This document shows positions 10,701-21,839 of a stretch of 64,000 nt of DNA, piece after piece. Source of the stretch: Helichrysum umbraculigerum (lineage: Eukaryota > Streptophyta > Magnoliopsida > Asterales > Asteraceae); NCBI GenBank assembly GCA_949592205.1, contig CATIUR010000005.1, forward strand, positions 111,117,777 to 111,181,776. The letters are read 5' to 3'. A program made the position numbers and the translations under genes. The notes under the pieces are model-generated. The model was not told the DNA's origin. It saw only the letters and a program-made list of their open reading frames with translations, and made no database searches. How positions within the stretch are numbered: the stretch's first letter is position 1; each line of letters begins with the position of its first letter.

Positions 10701-12028
10701 AGGCTTCATCCTAGCAATCTCGTCTCTCTTAAGCTCATCGTATGTTGTCTGATAATCTGACTCAACTGCAGGTGCCTCTGGAATGTCGGCTGATTCTATT
10801 TCAACCCATTCTGTATTGTTGTAAAGCTCATCTTTTCTCAGCTCATATTTTACCTGGGAAGATTGAGAGATTGCATTATCTTCAGTGATTATTTCTTTGT
10901 TGTCCTTTGTGAATGCGAATCTCTGAAACTGAGCTGAAGAAGATGTGGTAAAAGTAATCTCTGGATTCAAGTTTTCACAACTTTTAGAAAGTTGCAGATC
11001 GGATGGTTTAAGCATTGACTCCATTTCCTTGAGAGTCTTCAGAATTTCTTCTTTTGAGAGAGATGAATCAGGAACTTCAGAATTAGGGTTTCTTCTCAAG
11101 AGAGTGACCGAAGTGCCTTGTCCAAGTGGTACAGCAGTGATAAATCTGTTGGGCTGTAAGTTGGAATTCTTTAAAGGTAATAGCACTTCCTTTGATGCAA
11201 TGGATGGATCCGAGATAGCTGAGCATAGACCCGTACCTTCTTCACAGATTTTCCTTGTTGTGATGACAGTGTTTGGAAGGGGATTAATGCTGCTTACTGC
11301 GAGGATTTCTTCCAAGTGTTCTTCAATTATTTCCTGCATAGAATCTACAAGACCAAGGTCTTCTCCCATAGGAAGTTTCATTAGTTTATCGACATTGAAG
11401 GTGACTTCCTCAGTTCCCACTCTAAGTTTTAAAGATTTTTCATTCACGTCAATGACGGCCTTGGCAGTATTTAGGAAAGGTCTGCCAAGGATGAGTGGTA
11501 CCTGAGCGTCTTCCTCAATATCCATAACAACAAAATCAACAGGAAAGACGAATTTATCAACACGCACCATAATATCTTCAGCAATTCCTTTAGGGAGTTT
11601 AACTGATCTATCAGCTAATTAGATGGTCATACGGGTTGGTAAAAGTTCACTTAATCCTAGTTTCCTATAAAGCGAGTATGGCATAAGGTTTACACTAGCT
11701 ACTAAGTCAGCTAAGGCGTTACTTATTTGAACATCTTGAAGGTAACAAGGAATAGTGAAACGGCCAGTGTCTCCTAGCTTTGGGGGCAGTCCTTGTTGCA
11801 TAATTAAAGAGCATTCTGCGTCTAAGGGCAAGTTAACTATTTGTCTGAGTTTTTCTTTGTTAGATATAAGTTCTTTAAAGAATTTGGAACAACTAGGCAT
11901 TTCAACTAAAGCATCTAATAATCAAACGTTTAAGTGTAGGCTTTTGAACATCTCTAGATATTTTCCAAACTGGGCTTCTTGTTTCTCTTTCTTAAGCCTA
12001 CCAGGGAAAGGTATACGTGTTGGTTTAA
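7769..12028 (-). pseudogene. pol of the Athila-like element (protease, RT, RNase H, integrase), broken
   Basis: Translated in pieces, it gives a protease region whose expected D-L-G-A-S active site reads D-L-V-A-S, then reverse transcriptase with FMDD, RNase H (CDASDFTVGAVL), and integrase with an HHCC zinc finger, a catalytic core and a C-terminal part ending near 7769 without a chromodomain. In-frame stops are at 11922-11924, 11619-11621 and 9280-9282. The reading frame shifts near 12030 (gag/pol border), near 10225 (in RT) and near 8375 (in integrase). It cannot encode an active polyprotein. The stop at 11619 fits a CAA-to-TAA change, a C-to-T transition on the coding strand. Confidence 0.9.
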
Positions 12029-13342
12029 CTACTTCTGGGCTTTGGAAGATTCTGGTTCAGGAGAGGTGACAGGAGTGTCAACAGGTACTGAATCAGTGGG
12101 TGGAGAAGAACTAGAAGGCTCGTCTGAAGGAATATCTTCTGATTTCTCATTCTTAGTCTCTTTTCCGCCTCTAGTGACAACAAGGATATCATCATAATCA
12201 TAAGATGAATGATGAATAGCTTTGCTAATCGCTTCTTCTCTTTGCTTCTCCTCAACTTTTAAAAATAATCTTTTAACATTATCCTCCATGTTTTTAATTA
12301 AATCGTTTGAAATTCTGAGCAAATAATCAATTTGGTTTTGAAAATCAACAATTTGTTTGTTTTTATTATTTTGCTCAACCATGAAGTTATTGAAAATCGT
12401 ATTGTTTAGACGAGAAGACAATTGAGAAGAAGTAGAGGGTGTAGAGGGAACTAACAAATGAGAGATAGGTTGTTTGGATAACCGCTGAGTGAAAGGTTTT
12501 GAATGAATGATTTATTCAGTGGTTCCAGATGTGGCGAGAACATCTTCCTTGGGCTTCGAGCGTGAGAAGAGCCGTTGAGGTTGCTTCTTAGATTTGGAAG
12601 AGTCTTGCATATCCTTAACAACTTTAGAGATGGATTCGAGTTGAGTTCTTAAAGTGTCGAACGCTTGAGTAGAAGTCTCTTTGTCTTCCGAGGTTGATTC
12701 ATCAAACTCCAAGTCATGTTGGTGCATCATTATCGTCTCAATCAACTTCCAGGCTTCTTCAGACGTATGTAGCATGAAATTTCCGGATGAAGCAGCATAG
12801 AGGGTTTGTTGGTGATGAGGATTCAGACTATTGTAGAATGTGCAGACCAGATTCGTTTCAGCCAACTGATGATTCGGACATCTTCCAAGCAGATTCTTAA
12901 AGCGTTCCCAAGCTGAGCTTAATGATTCAGTAGTTTCTTGACGAAAGTTAATGATTTCATTTTTGAGCTTGGTTTGTAGGGACGGAGGGAAAAACTTAGC
13001 TAAGAACTTAGTAGCCATCTCCTCCCATGTATGAATCGAATTGGGTTCGAGTTCATAAAACCATGTCTAAGCTCGGAAAGCTAAAGAATAAGGAAACAGG
13101 TGAAGTCGGGTGACTTTGACACTGGATCCGGTTTGTTCGAAAGAGTCAGAAAGGTTGATGAACTTGTTAAGATGGGCGTTTGGATTTTCAACCGAAAGAC
13201 CATGAAACTGACACTGAGATTTAAGTAATTTAATGAAGTGTGGTATGATTTCAATGGTTTCGTCAGTTGGTGATATGATTGGTCCTCCTCGTCCCTCTAG
13301 CAGTGGTTGGGTTGATGAGGCGAGAGTGATACGATTCGCCAT
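12029..13342 (-). pseudogene. gag of the Athila-like element, with in-frame stops
   Basis: The frame begins at ATG 13342 and stays the same through 12029, interrupted by a TAG at 13067-13069 and a TAA at 12512-12514. The first part is a typical retrotransposon gag (capsid-like) domain with an LFPYSL motif shortly before the first stop; the similarity continues directly after it. The last segment (12457-12029) is Ser/Pro/Glu-rich and acts as a linker to protease. I see no zinc knuckle. The stops make it a pseudogene. Confidence 0.85.
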
Positions 13343-13513
13343 AACTTGTTTTTAGAAGAAAATAGGGTTTTGGAAAGATATGTTTAACTAAGGACGGGAA
13401 ATTATAAACTAACTAACCTAGGGAATAAAACTGTAACTTCCGGATGATATTGATCTTCCGTAAGGATCGCTAAATAACTAAGATAACAAAATTCCTAAAA
13501 TCGGTCGTTGTAG

Positions 13514-13531
13514 TCCCCGGCAGCGGCGCCA
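13514..13531 (-). other. Primer-binding site of the Athila-like element (tRNA-Asp type)
   Basis: The minus strand reads TGGCGCCGCTGCCGGGGA, the primer site typical of Athila/Tat-lineage elements, seven bases inside the LTR end at 13539. The 13343-13513 stretch between it and gag is untranslated leader. Confidence 0.85.
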
Positions 13532-15189
13532 AAAAGCTTGTCGTGCTTCCAGTGGTCGGACGGATTTTAATCCGGTCGTTGAACCAACCAACCAGGATGC
13601 GCGGACAGGGTTTTAAATTTATAGAGCAGGGGAATCCTAAGTTGTATACTACTGACAGACCTAAAAGGGCAGCAAGTGGTATGTATGACTCAGGTGTCGT
13701 TCTTCAAACTACAACGGGCATGGGAGTCTAGGAAGTTTTATTATCTTTGGGAATCTAGCTAGGGTTTTTTAAAGCTTTTGGATAGGTTTGGTTTTTTTTA
13801 TAACTAAATACTAATTTAAATAAAGAAAATAAAACAAAAGAGGTTTGTACGGAGACTCGTTCAACAGAGGATAAGCGAGTGTTTACAATGATTTCGTTAT
13901 ATGTTATTGATGAATAGTCAAGGGTAAGGCTACTAGATTTGATGACTAATCCGGAGAGGATAGAAACATAATTAATGCAAAGTATTGTACCTACGACCGT
14001 TCCGCGGCTTCCATACGTTTGTACTCCACCAATTGGTGTTTCCAGCACTATACCGAGTAATAGGGCGTTTTACGGTTTTTCCGTTACATTAATTAGGGTT
14101 CCACATTACTCTCGCAGATTTCCTATATTCTAATGAGCTACAACTACGAGCCTATTAAATACCTAACGTAGAGTTGTCCGCAATCAGATAAATAACATGT
14201 CACGTGGATAGCAGTTATAGAAGTCAAAAACACCGGAAGTTCTCCCAAATGTACAGACCAATTTAACCGACGACTATCCTCGAATCCTGGTCCCCAGTTA
14301 CAGTCATCAGAGATGTCTGTATCGTAGCGTGAATTGTTGATTGAACAAGAACACGAATGGGGATAATCCCGCGGACCAAGTTGGGATAATCGAGCTAACG
14401 ATCAGTTAAATTGTTCAGCATTACAGATATAAATCATCACAACTATTCCATGCATGTTAATCTACTGTGTAAACCAATATTCTGTGTCTGAAAACCTAAT
14501 TATACAGTTACTGATATGAACCAGGAGGATAACTCTAGCATGCATCATTCCTAAGGCAACAATCAAACAAGAACATGCAATAGGGTGACACATAACAGAA
14601 CACCATAATCCTAAGCATAGCAGATAACCAATAATCAGATCATAGATATCCCGAAAGTTCTCTCAAAGATATATAACAGATAAACATGAATCTAACCTAT
14701 CTCTAATCCTACGCTCCGTGTCTCTTATGATTTGTTTCAACCTAGAGAACACAGCCATACCAAGTTCATTGATCATCAAGTATAGAATAGGTAGAGAACG
14801 TACCACTAGTAATTGGCCAAGTTCTAGCAGGAAGCTTCTAACCACAGCATAAGTTGGATAGATAAACATTCGAGATTCAGTTTATGAGTTCATACACAGC
14901 TTAAAGTAACACGGGCAGAGTAACAGCATGGCATAAACATTTTGACTATTCTAACATAACTACATCATAGTAAACACAAAGAAATGTCTAGCCTAACATT
15001 ATATATCTAGCATACAATCCTAAACAAGCATAAACAAAGCAACACATGTTTAAAACTGGAAAGTAAGAGATATATAAATAGAACCTGATACGAATTTATT
15101 ACAGACAGATCTTCGCGAATACAATGTCTTGGAGTGACTCCGTACAAAAGCTAAAAGCTACCTCTACCTAACTATCTCTCTAACTAGCC

Positions 15190-15270
15190 CAATTCTAGAG
15201 AGAGAAACTCTTCTAGAGAGAGAAACTAGAGAGAGAGTGATGTGTGTGAGAGAGAAAGTGTAGGGAGAGA
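15190..15270. repeat. GA-rich tract in the Athila-like LTR (CT-rich on the transcript strand)
   Basis: Runs of GAGAGA occupy most of this stretch. On the transcribed (minus) strand it is CT-rich and lies 50-130 bases downstream of the TATA box, where plant promoters often have a pyrimidine-rich leader. Confidence 0.6.
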
Positions 15271-15315
15271 ATGAAAATGAGAGGAATGGTATGTTGGTGA
15301 AGTGAGGGGTGTCCA

Positions 15316-15324
15316 CTATTTATA
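15316..15324 (-). promoter_or_regulatory. TATA box of the Athila-like LTR
   Basis: The minus strand reads TATAAATAG, an ideal plant TATA box, inside the LTR and upstream of a CT-rich stretch. Transcription would start around 15285-15295 toward gag. Confidence 0.7.
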
Positions 15325-15401
15325 GGCAAAGCATTAAATCGCACGTACAACTCACGAAGCAGCACGTACAAGCAAACGAAGCACAATATGGGGGAAGGGG
15401 G

Positions 15402-15513
15402 CCGTATACGGATTGTATAGGGCCGTATACGGTCTATAAAAGGTCGTATACGGTCTGTATAGGGCCGTATACGGTCTGTATAGGGCCGTATACGGTGCCT
15501 AGGGCCGTATACG
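15402..15513. repeat. CCGTATACGG palindrome cassette, six copies
   Basis: Six copies of CGTATACG, mostly as the 10-bp palindrome CCGTATACGG, are spaced about 18-22 bases apart and joined by TCTGTATAGGG-like linkers. The cassette lies just upstream of the TATA box in transcript direction. Confidence 0.85.
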
Positions 15514-15800
15514 AGCTCCGTCTAATTTCGTTCGTTGCTTAAAATGTCCGTATCTCCTTCGTTATGCGTCCGTTTGACTCGATTCTTTCGCCTGTGGTTT
15601 CGTAATTCTGTTACGCTTCTAATGATGCTAATCTCATAGAAATTGGGTATGTAGAGCTCAGGCGTAGCCGAAATGACTTTTAGTGGCTCTGAAAGTGCAG
15701 TGTCTTCTCCGTCCTTTGGCCGTTTCACTTGATTCCTGATTTTTCCGTCTCGATTTTACCTGTACAACAGATGGTAGAAGTTAAGAGGTGTGCCTTGACA

Positions 15801-16667
15801 GGAAAATGAGGTCGGAAGAATCGGCCTGTATTAAAATGCTATGTTTTGTGCGATTTCAGAGTGTTTTCAGTGATTTTTACCACAACGTCTACTTTTGAAC
15901 CACTTTAGTGAATTTTAATAAATAATCAATGTTTTGGAACGTTTTTACTAAAGAAAGGTCCAAAATGTGAGGAATAAAGCTTCTAAAAGCATGACTTTTT
16001 ACGTCACATCAGGCACTTAAGCAAGTGACGCAAAAAATTAGGGCATTTAGCGACACTAAATGCGTCACTTAAGTGACGCACGAAGTGACGCTATACTGCA
16101 GTCATCGTTGCGACACTTAAAGCTGTTGACGGATTTTTAAGCCAAAAATGTGTTTTCCGGCGACCACTTGGTCCAAATCTTTTACCCAACCCTTATATGG
16201 ACATTATCAACTTAGACAACCTATATTCAAGTAGAAATAAGTAAAATCGAGGGGTTTCGACTTTTGTCGGAAACTTACAAGTTAACGCCGGGAAGTTTTG
16301 GAAAGATGGAAATGTAGATCGTGATGTCGTGGTTCTTTTCGTCCAAACGAGCTAGATGATTCGAGGTGGTTTAGTGGTGTTATTTTGATGATCTAAGGTG
16401 GTGGGTGATGGTGTTTAGAGAGAAGGAGGAGAAAAGAAAAGGTAGAGAGAGATTGAGATGGTGAGAATGAGGAAAGGGAAGGGGTTTCCCTCCCTTTTCT
16501 CTTGGCCGGTTAGTGGGGCCCACCCGAAGTGGGTGTGTCCCAAATTTTTAATCCTTGCGTTCGCGCTCCGTGCGGTGTTTGTTTTCTCGGTCGTTTAAAC
16601 GTTTAATTAATATTTAGTTACGTTTAAAATACATGTTTTGAAATACGAAAAATTATTTGATGCTTTA
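15801..16667 (-). repeat. Outer Tekay-like LTR, right-hand LTR remnant part 1
   Basis: This matches the LTRs of elements I and II in layout and in patches: a GCGTCACTT/AAGTGACGC cassette (about 16005-16130), the block CCAAATCTTTTACCCAACCC shared with element II, a GA-rich tract, and a CCGTGCGGTGTTTG block. It is cut on the left by the Athila-like LTR and on the right by element D, and continues at 24280. It is the oldest recognisable layer of the nest. Confidence 0.7.
16663..16667. other. Target-site duplication of element D (left copy)
   Basis: CTTTA directly precedes the LTR start at 16668 and is repeated at 24275-24279, directly after the other LTR. Confidence 0.85.
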
Positions 16668-18165
16668 TGTCACACCCCCAATTTCATGGTTTGCGGAAGC
16701 GACGATTTGGGTGTGACTAATCAATTATCAAAGCACCAAAGTACAAGCAAACGACTCTAAATGAGACGTTTCGAAAATACTTTACATTACAAAAGTAATA
16801 CAAGGTTTTAAGTCATAATAATACATCGTTAAATGAGTTCGCGAAAATGATTTTTAATACATAACGATTAACAAAATATAATGCAAGAAAATCTTCGTTC
16901 TGTTTGCAAGCATGCGACTCATACTAACTAGCATATCATGCGGGCCATCCTTACTGAGCAACCCTACTGTTGCTGTTACCTGAGAATGCAACACTAAAAG
17001 GGTCAGCTATAAAGCTGGTGAATCTCACAGGTTTTCAAATAAACATTGATGTGATCAACATGATTATCCGACGTATTTATAACCAAACAATGAGTAAACA
17101 ATGTAAACCGAACAGTGATATGTAATGTAACCGAACAATGATGAACCAATTAGGTTCCCGAACAATGAGTTAACCATTAAGGTTACCGAACAATGATTGG
17201 CCGACACTGATATTGCACTGAGCTATGATTCAAAGCATAACCCGATCTTTGCCTCCCGTTTTGGTGATACACCCGTAACAATTACTAAAGTGCCCGTTTT
17301 TAACTTGGTTGTAGCTAGCAACCCGGAGGGGACGTCACTCCCATGATAGTACTATCCTTTAGTAATCGCGCCTTATTAAGTTAATGAATCATACACTGTT
17401 GAGGACTTTTACCGAATTAAAACACTCGTGCATATACCGTACAATGAAAATCAAGACTGACAATGATAACCGAGCAATGTAACCAATGTGATTAACCGAA
17501 TTAAATAACAATGCAGATAACTTGAGTTAATACTAAATTAACTAACCGAATAACAGTGATCACGAAAATAAGTTGTGTTGCATCTCCCCCGAATTAAAAA
17601 AAAAACAGTAATCATTGAAAATGGGGCCGTGAGACTCACCTGAGTCTATCCGAGCAATGAGTATATCCGACGTGGAATAGACAATCCCCCGAAGTATCCT
17701 AGTGTCCTAAACACGCAAGATTCTAATGAGCATTCGTTTGTCTAATGTATTCCGAATCAATGTTTATCCGTTTAAATTATGTCCGAATGTTTATGTTTGT
17801 ATTTCCATTTCAAAGTTTGTAAAAATGTATAGCCCGTTGGTGGTGACATGAGATTATGTTTCAAAAACATATCTTGCTTTATTTTCGTAGATATATTCAT
17901 CGTGTATATATATATATATAATGTTCTAAAACATAAGGTATGTTTGTTTGTATGAATATAACTCGTATATTCATGTTTCAAAATCTAATATGATTTGTTT
18001 TTATAAAAATATCCATCTCGTATTATATATATATGATAAAACTTTGTTGTTAAACCGATTTGACAGGGCTGCACCGTTTTGGTCATATCTCCCTCATACG
18101 AACTCGGATTTAGGCGATTAAGTTGCCCAGACGACCGTGACTCAGAGGGCTACAAAATGCAAGTG

Positions 18166-18265
18166 ACCCGTCCGGGTGAGGCCACACACCCGTCCGGGTG
18201 AGGCTCCATATCCGTCCGGGTGGGAGTTGATACCCGTCCGGGTGTCTTCCTTCACCCGTCCGGGT
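18166..18265. repeat. ACCCGTCCGGGT palindrome cassette in the element D LTR (five copies)
   Basis: Five copies of a CpG-rich 12-bp near-palindrome (one copy begins with T instead of C) are spaced about 20-25 bases apart. The other LTR has the same cassette at 23342-23441. Confidence 0.9.
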
Positions 18266-18603
18266 GGTTTGTTTCTATCAGATCAGTTCGTGCAGTTCAT
18301 CCCAAACCCGTTTGTAACATAAATTTTCGGATATAATACATAAATATAACTTCGATACATGATAATATACGTTTGTAAAACACAAATTTAAACAAAGTTT
18401 AAGTTTTCTTACAATTTAAAGTTTGAAGCCGTCAGATGATGATGTACACGATGATGGTGATGATCAAAGATGATGATTATGATGGTGAAGACGATGTTGA
18501 TTGTGTTGTTGTTGTTGTTGTTATCCGATGATCAAAGAAAGGAGAGGGAGACCGAGAGATGAGAGAGCGAGAGTTTGAGTTTGTGCGTGTGTGTGTGTTT
18601 TGC

Positions 18604-18637
18604 ATTATTGGAGTCGGTTTAAACCGGCTCCAATAAT
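18604..18637. repeat. 34-bp palindrome in the element D LTR
   Basis: Two 17-base arms meet at TTT|AAA without a spacer and differ at a single position (GAGTCGG against GAGCCGG). The identical structure is at 23789-23822 in the other LTR. As DNA it could extrude a cruciform, and as RNA it would form a hairpin. Confidence 0.85.
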
Positions 18638-19092
18638 TGATGGTGGTTGGTGATTTTTGGACCCGTGTTTGCGTACCCGATCGTAACGTAGTATAATGTT
18701 TTAAAATGATAATTTCCTAAAAATGAAATCGTATATATTTTTCATTGAAGTATTTTATAAAAATACTTTTAGTGAGTTATAAAAATATAACATTGTTTTA
18801 CTTTAGATGTACGGATAGTTTTCAATGTACAAAATGTATTTAAAATTTCAACCAAGTAAATAATTATTATCCTCTTTAATAATACATTATTTAAAAATGT
18901 TTTCCACCAACGTCCGTATTTTAGTTTGCGCGTTCTTTCAGATTTATTTGTATGTGATTATTTCATATTCATTGTATTATATATATAAATACATATATAA
19001 TATTCGAATACTTTTGTTTTAGTACTTACCGAGTACGAATAATTAAGGTTTAAATTAGGGGCTAATTTTGCCCTTTTTGACCGGGTGTCACA

Positions 19093-19105
19093 TTCTCCCC
19101 TTTTT
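19093..19105 (-). other. Polypurine tract of element D
   Basis: On the minus strand an AAAAAGGGGAGAA-like run abuts the 3' LTR. The downstream block TTTCGTCCCGAAATT is also found beside the PPT of element II (47424-47444), confirming family membership. This would be the plus-strand primer for reverse transcription. Confidence 0.75.
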
Positions 19106-21824
19106 AGGAGAATTTCGTCCCGAAATTCAAGTGAAACCTAGATCCGCTTGTTTCTAAGGCCGACTATGTGATATGTCTAATTCTAAGGCATCCAAGTCCT
19201 CTCCCCTTGTTAGACATAATCCTACCATTTACTCAAGAAATGGGGAGGTTCGAATTCTACCCGACCGTTATGTTTACATGACCAGGTCGTCCCGTAAGTA
19301 TTACTATGTTTTGGATTACTAATTCCCCGGATCCACTGAGTCTTACTGTGTTCATATAGTTTGTGACGGTCAGTAGTGTCGTAGCATAATTTAGACTCTA
19401 TCAGTCCCCTATAGAAACTAAGTGGTTTAGCTTACATTAGTTTTATGTGGGATGTTACCCAGTGTATATAAGTTAACCGGTATGTTTTCCGGTATAATAC
19501 AGTGCAGGATATGTTATTCCTATACATATGTAAGCTAAACCTCGTCTCATATAGAAACTATAGAAACTAAATTGTCATTTTTTTCCCTAACTCTATCGTG
19601 CACTTAGAATCTAGGGAAAACATAAAAGATATCAAGCAACAAGTAAGATTTTCGATCTTTACACGACCATTGTCTACATGACAGGGTCGGTCCACATTAC
19701 TGAGTTTAACTCTGAATTGAACTTATAGTCCACCAAACTTTGCAAATCTTACTGTATTCCGAGTATTTCTAGTAAATTATCAATACCGTACAAGATGTAT
19801 AACCGTTCTATGTTAACATGTATAGGTTTCGAATACCTAAACCGAATAATATCACCGAACCGGATCACCGAAGTGAATACCGAACTTACATCTTAACCGA
19901 TTTATATACATAATCATGTAAATCGAATTATATACCGTATTAGCTAACCGAATGCTATAGCTTACACTATCAATGGTTTATCCATGATTAGGAAGACAAT
20001 TAGTTTTCCTCCGAATGAATGATTCCGACAAGATGGCTTATTTGCCCATGTATATTACCTATAATATCCGAATTACCGATCTCAACAGAAAGCCTCACCA
20101 TTAAATTCTAAAATGTAATTACGTATTACACTACCGGATTCGACTAGCCACCATTTGCTAATCTAGTTATATTTTTAACGTCGAGGAATAAAATAGTTAT
20201 TACGCCCGATTTAAAACTCATGTACTATCTAACGTAGTTCGTAAAACAGTTCCAAATAGTTCATAAAAGAGAGACAAGTAGTTTATAAAACATAGTTACA
20301 AATCATAGTTGAAAACATTGTAAAGACTGTAGTTGAGGTTGTAGTTGAAATCGTAGGTAAAAATCGTAGTTCTAATCATAGTTCAAATCTTAGTTCAAAT
20401 ACGTAGTATGAATCACATATTTCCAAAGTTTGTACAAATGCCAAAACAGAGTATGCAGATTTTCAATGATAGTCGAAACTATAGTAGAATTCGTGGTTGA
20501 AATCATAGTAAGAATCACTGTTAAAACCATAGTAAAAATCATAGTTTAAATCCCTAAGTTTTCAAAGTTTGTCAGAATTTTTTTTTAAAGTTGTCAGAGT
20601 TTTCAAAGTTGGCACATATGCCAAATCAAAGTATGCCATTTCTAAAACCGAAGTTTAACCATAGATGGAATCGAAGTTGAAAATTATTAAACATATGTAT
20701 CCAAAGATTTCAAGAGTCAAAGTTTACAAAAATGCCGGAAGCTATCACATCCGGAGGGATATTTTCAAAATTGGTTCGTCATTCGACACAGAGTTATCCG
20801 TCGTAGGGTTTGCCATTACTGTTCAAATGAACTTGATAGACATGATAGGAAAAATTTCAGTACTTAGAGGAATACCGATTTCCGAATGTTAATTATGATA
20901 GCAAGTGAAGGGCGATTTGCCGATGATCAATGTGCCAACTATGATGTTGTAACTTCCTAACTCTACCGTGGTAAGTCTATCTCGAAGAGATGACCCTCTA
21001 AAGCTAGGGTACATCCCGGTACTATTTATCCTGATTCGATCCACTTACAACCGGTAAATCCTATGATGTATCCGAACAGTGAATATGTTTCCTAGTATCC
21101 GAGGTCTACAAATATTTATACTATATACAATAGCCTATAGTATATCCCGTGTCCGAGGCCTATTAATAGGTATACCAAGTATATTTCTGAATATCCGAGT
21201 TTTATATACATTATACACATACCGAGTATATTACTGAATTATATCTCCAAAGTGTTAACCGAATTAGATCACCTAAGTGTCAACCGAACAAGATTACCGA
21301 AGTGATAACCGAACAAGATCATCGAAGTGATAACCGATCCTTTATTCCAGTTAAATAGCCGTACATTGTGACCGAATATGTTGAAGTGTATCCGAGACCT
21401 ATATGTACATATACTATATATATACATATACCGAGTATATTACCGAACATCTGAAACCAATTGATATACATATCATGTATAGTACCCAATAAATGAGGCT
21501 TATCAATATATCTTCAATATATATAATAGTCTAATCATATATGTATTTACCATATATACGTACATATATCCACCTAGTTGTGTCTAGCACAAAACAATCA
21601 TGAGTCCCGGTTCTCTCGTGGTCAGAGTCTACTAATGCATTCCTGTTCAATATAACCCCTTTCAGATCTCACATCATCTTTATTTAATTGTATATAGTGA
21701 GCTACGCTATGTTAAATTAAACTCGTATGATGAAATTCCTGAACCAATTATACCTAATGAGGAATACTGCCTTACGGTTATAGTCTAGGCCTACTAAATG
21801 CAACCTAGTTCGCTATAACCTCAG
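19106..21824 (-). other. Non-coding interior of element D
   Basis: There is no coding frame longer than about 75 codons and no similarity to gag or pol. Near 20700-20770 a short block (AATGCCGG...CACATCCGG) matches the spacer between the upstream ORF and gag in elements I and II, and 21590-21824 matches their leader next to the PBS. The rest is AT-rich, with degenerate repeats of ATCATAGTT(G/C)AAA (about 20270-20560) and dispersed ACCGAA motifs. The upstream coiled-coil ORF would be expected around 20800-21560 but no open frame remains there. Confidence 0.75.
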
Positions 21825-21836
21825 GCTCTGATACCA
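21825..21836 (-). other. Primer-binding site of element D (tRNA-iMet)
   Basis: The minus strand reads TGGTATCAGAGC three bases inside the 5' LTR edge at 21840, the same geometry as elements I and II. Confidence 0.9.
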
Positions 21837-21839
21837 ATC

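Larger units (their letters stand above)
7116..15800 (-). mobile_element. Athila-like Ty3/gypsy element, degenerate, interrupted by element I
   Basis: In minus-strand order: 5' LTR (13539-15800), tRNA-Asp-type PBS (13514-13531), gag, protease, RT, RNase H, integrase, then an extra 3' ORF cut by element I at 7116. The rest, including its 3' LTR, must lie left of the window beyond element I. The Athila assignment rests on the gag and pol sequence character, the FMDD form of the RT catalytic motif, no chromodomain after integrase, and the PBS type. At least five in-frame stops and about three frameshifts show an old, inactive copy. Confidence 0.85.
13539..15800 (-). repeat. 5' LTR of the Athila-like element (about 2.26 kb)
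   Basis: The inner edge TGTCGTGC (13539) is fixed by the adjacent PBS. The outer edge is inferred at GCCTTGACA (15800), giving TGTC...GACA ends; the following bases GGAAA would be the TSD, whose partner is outside the window. The LTR contains a TATA box, a GA/CT-rich tract (15190-15270) just downstream of it in transcript direction, and a CGTATACG palindrome cassette. The outer boundary is less certain than the inner one. Confidence 0.65.
16668..19092 (-). repeat. 3' LTR of element D (2425 bp)
   Basis: Starts TGTCACACCC and ends GGGTGTCACA, next to the polypurine tract at 19093. It contains a five-copy ACCCGTCCGGGT cassette (18166-18265), a 34-bp near-perfect palindrome (18604-18637) and a short TA microsatellite near 17903-17921. 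Confidence 0.9.

Noticed and set aside
10945..11505. 186-codon + strand frame inside the Athila-like pol
   Set aside because: Antisense shadow of pol; no protein character.
20665..20892. 75-codon + strand frame in element D
   Set aside because: Antisense to the element, and it overlaps the leader block conserved as non-coding DNA in elements I and II.
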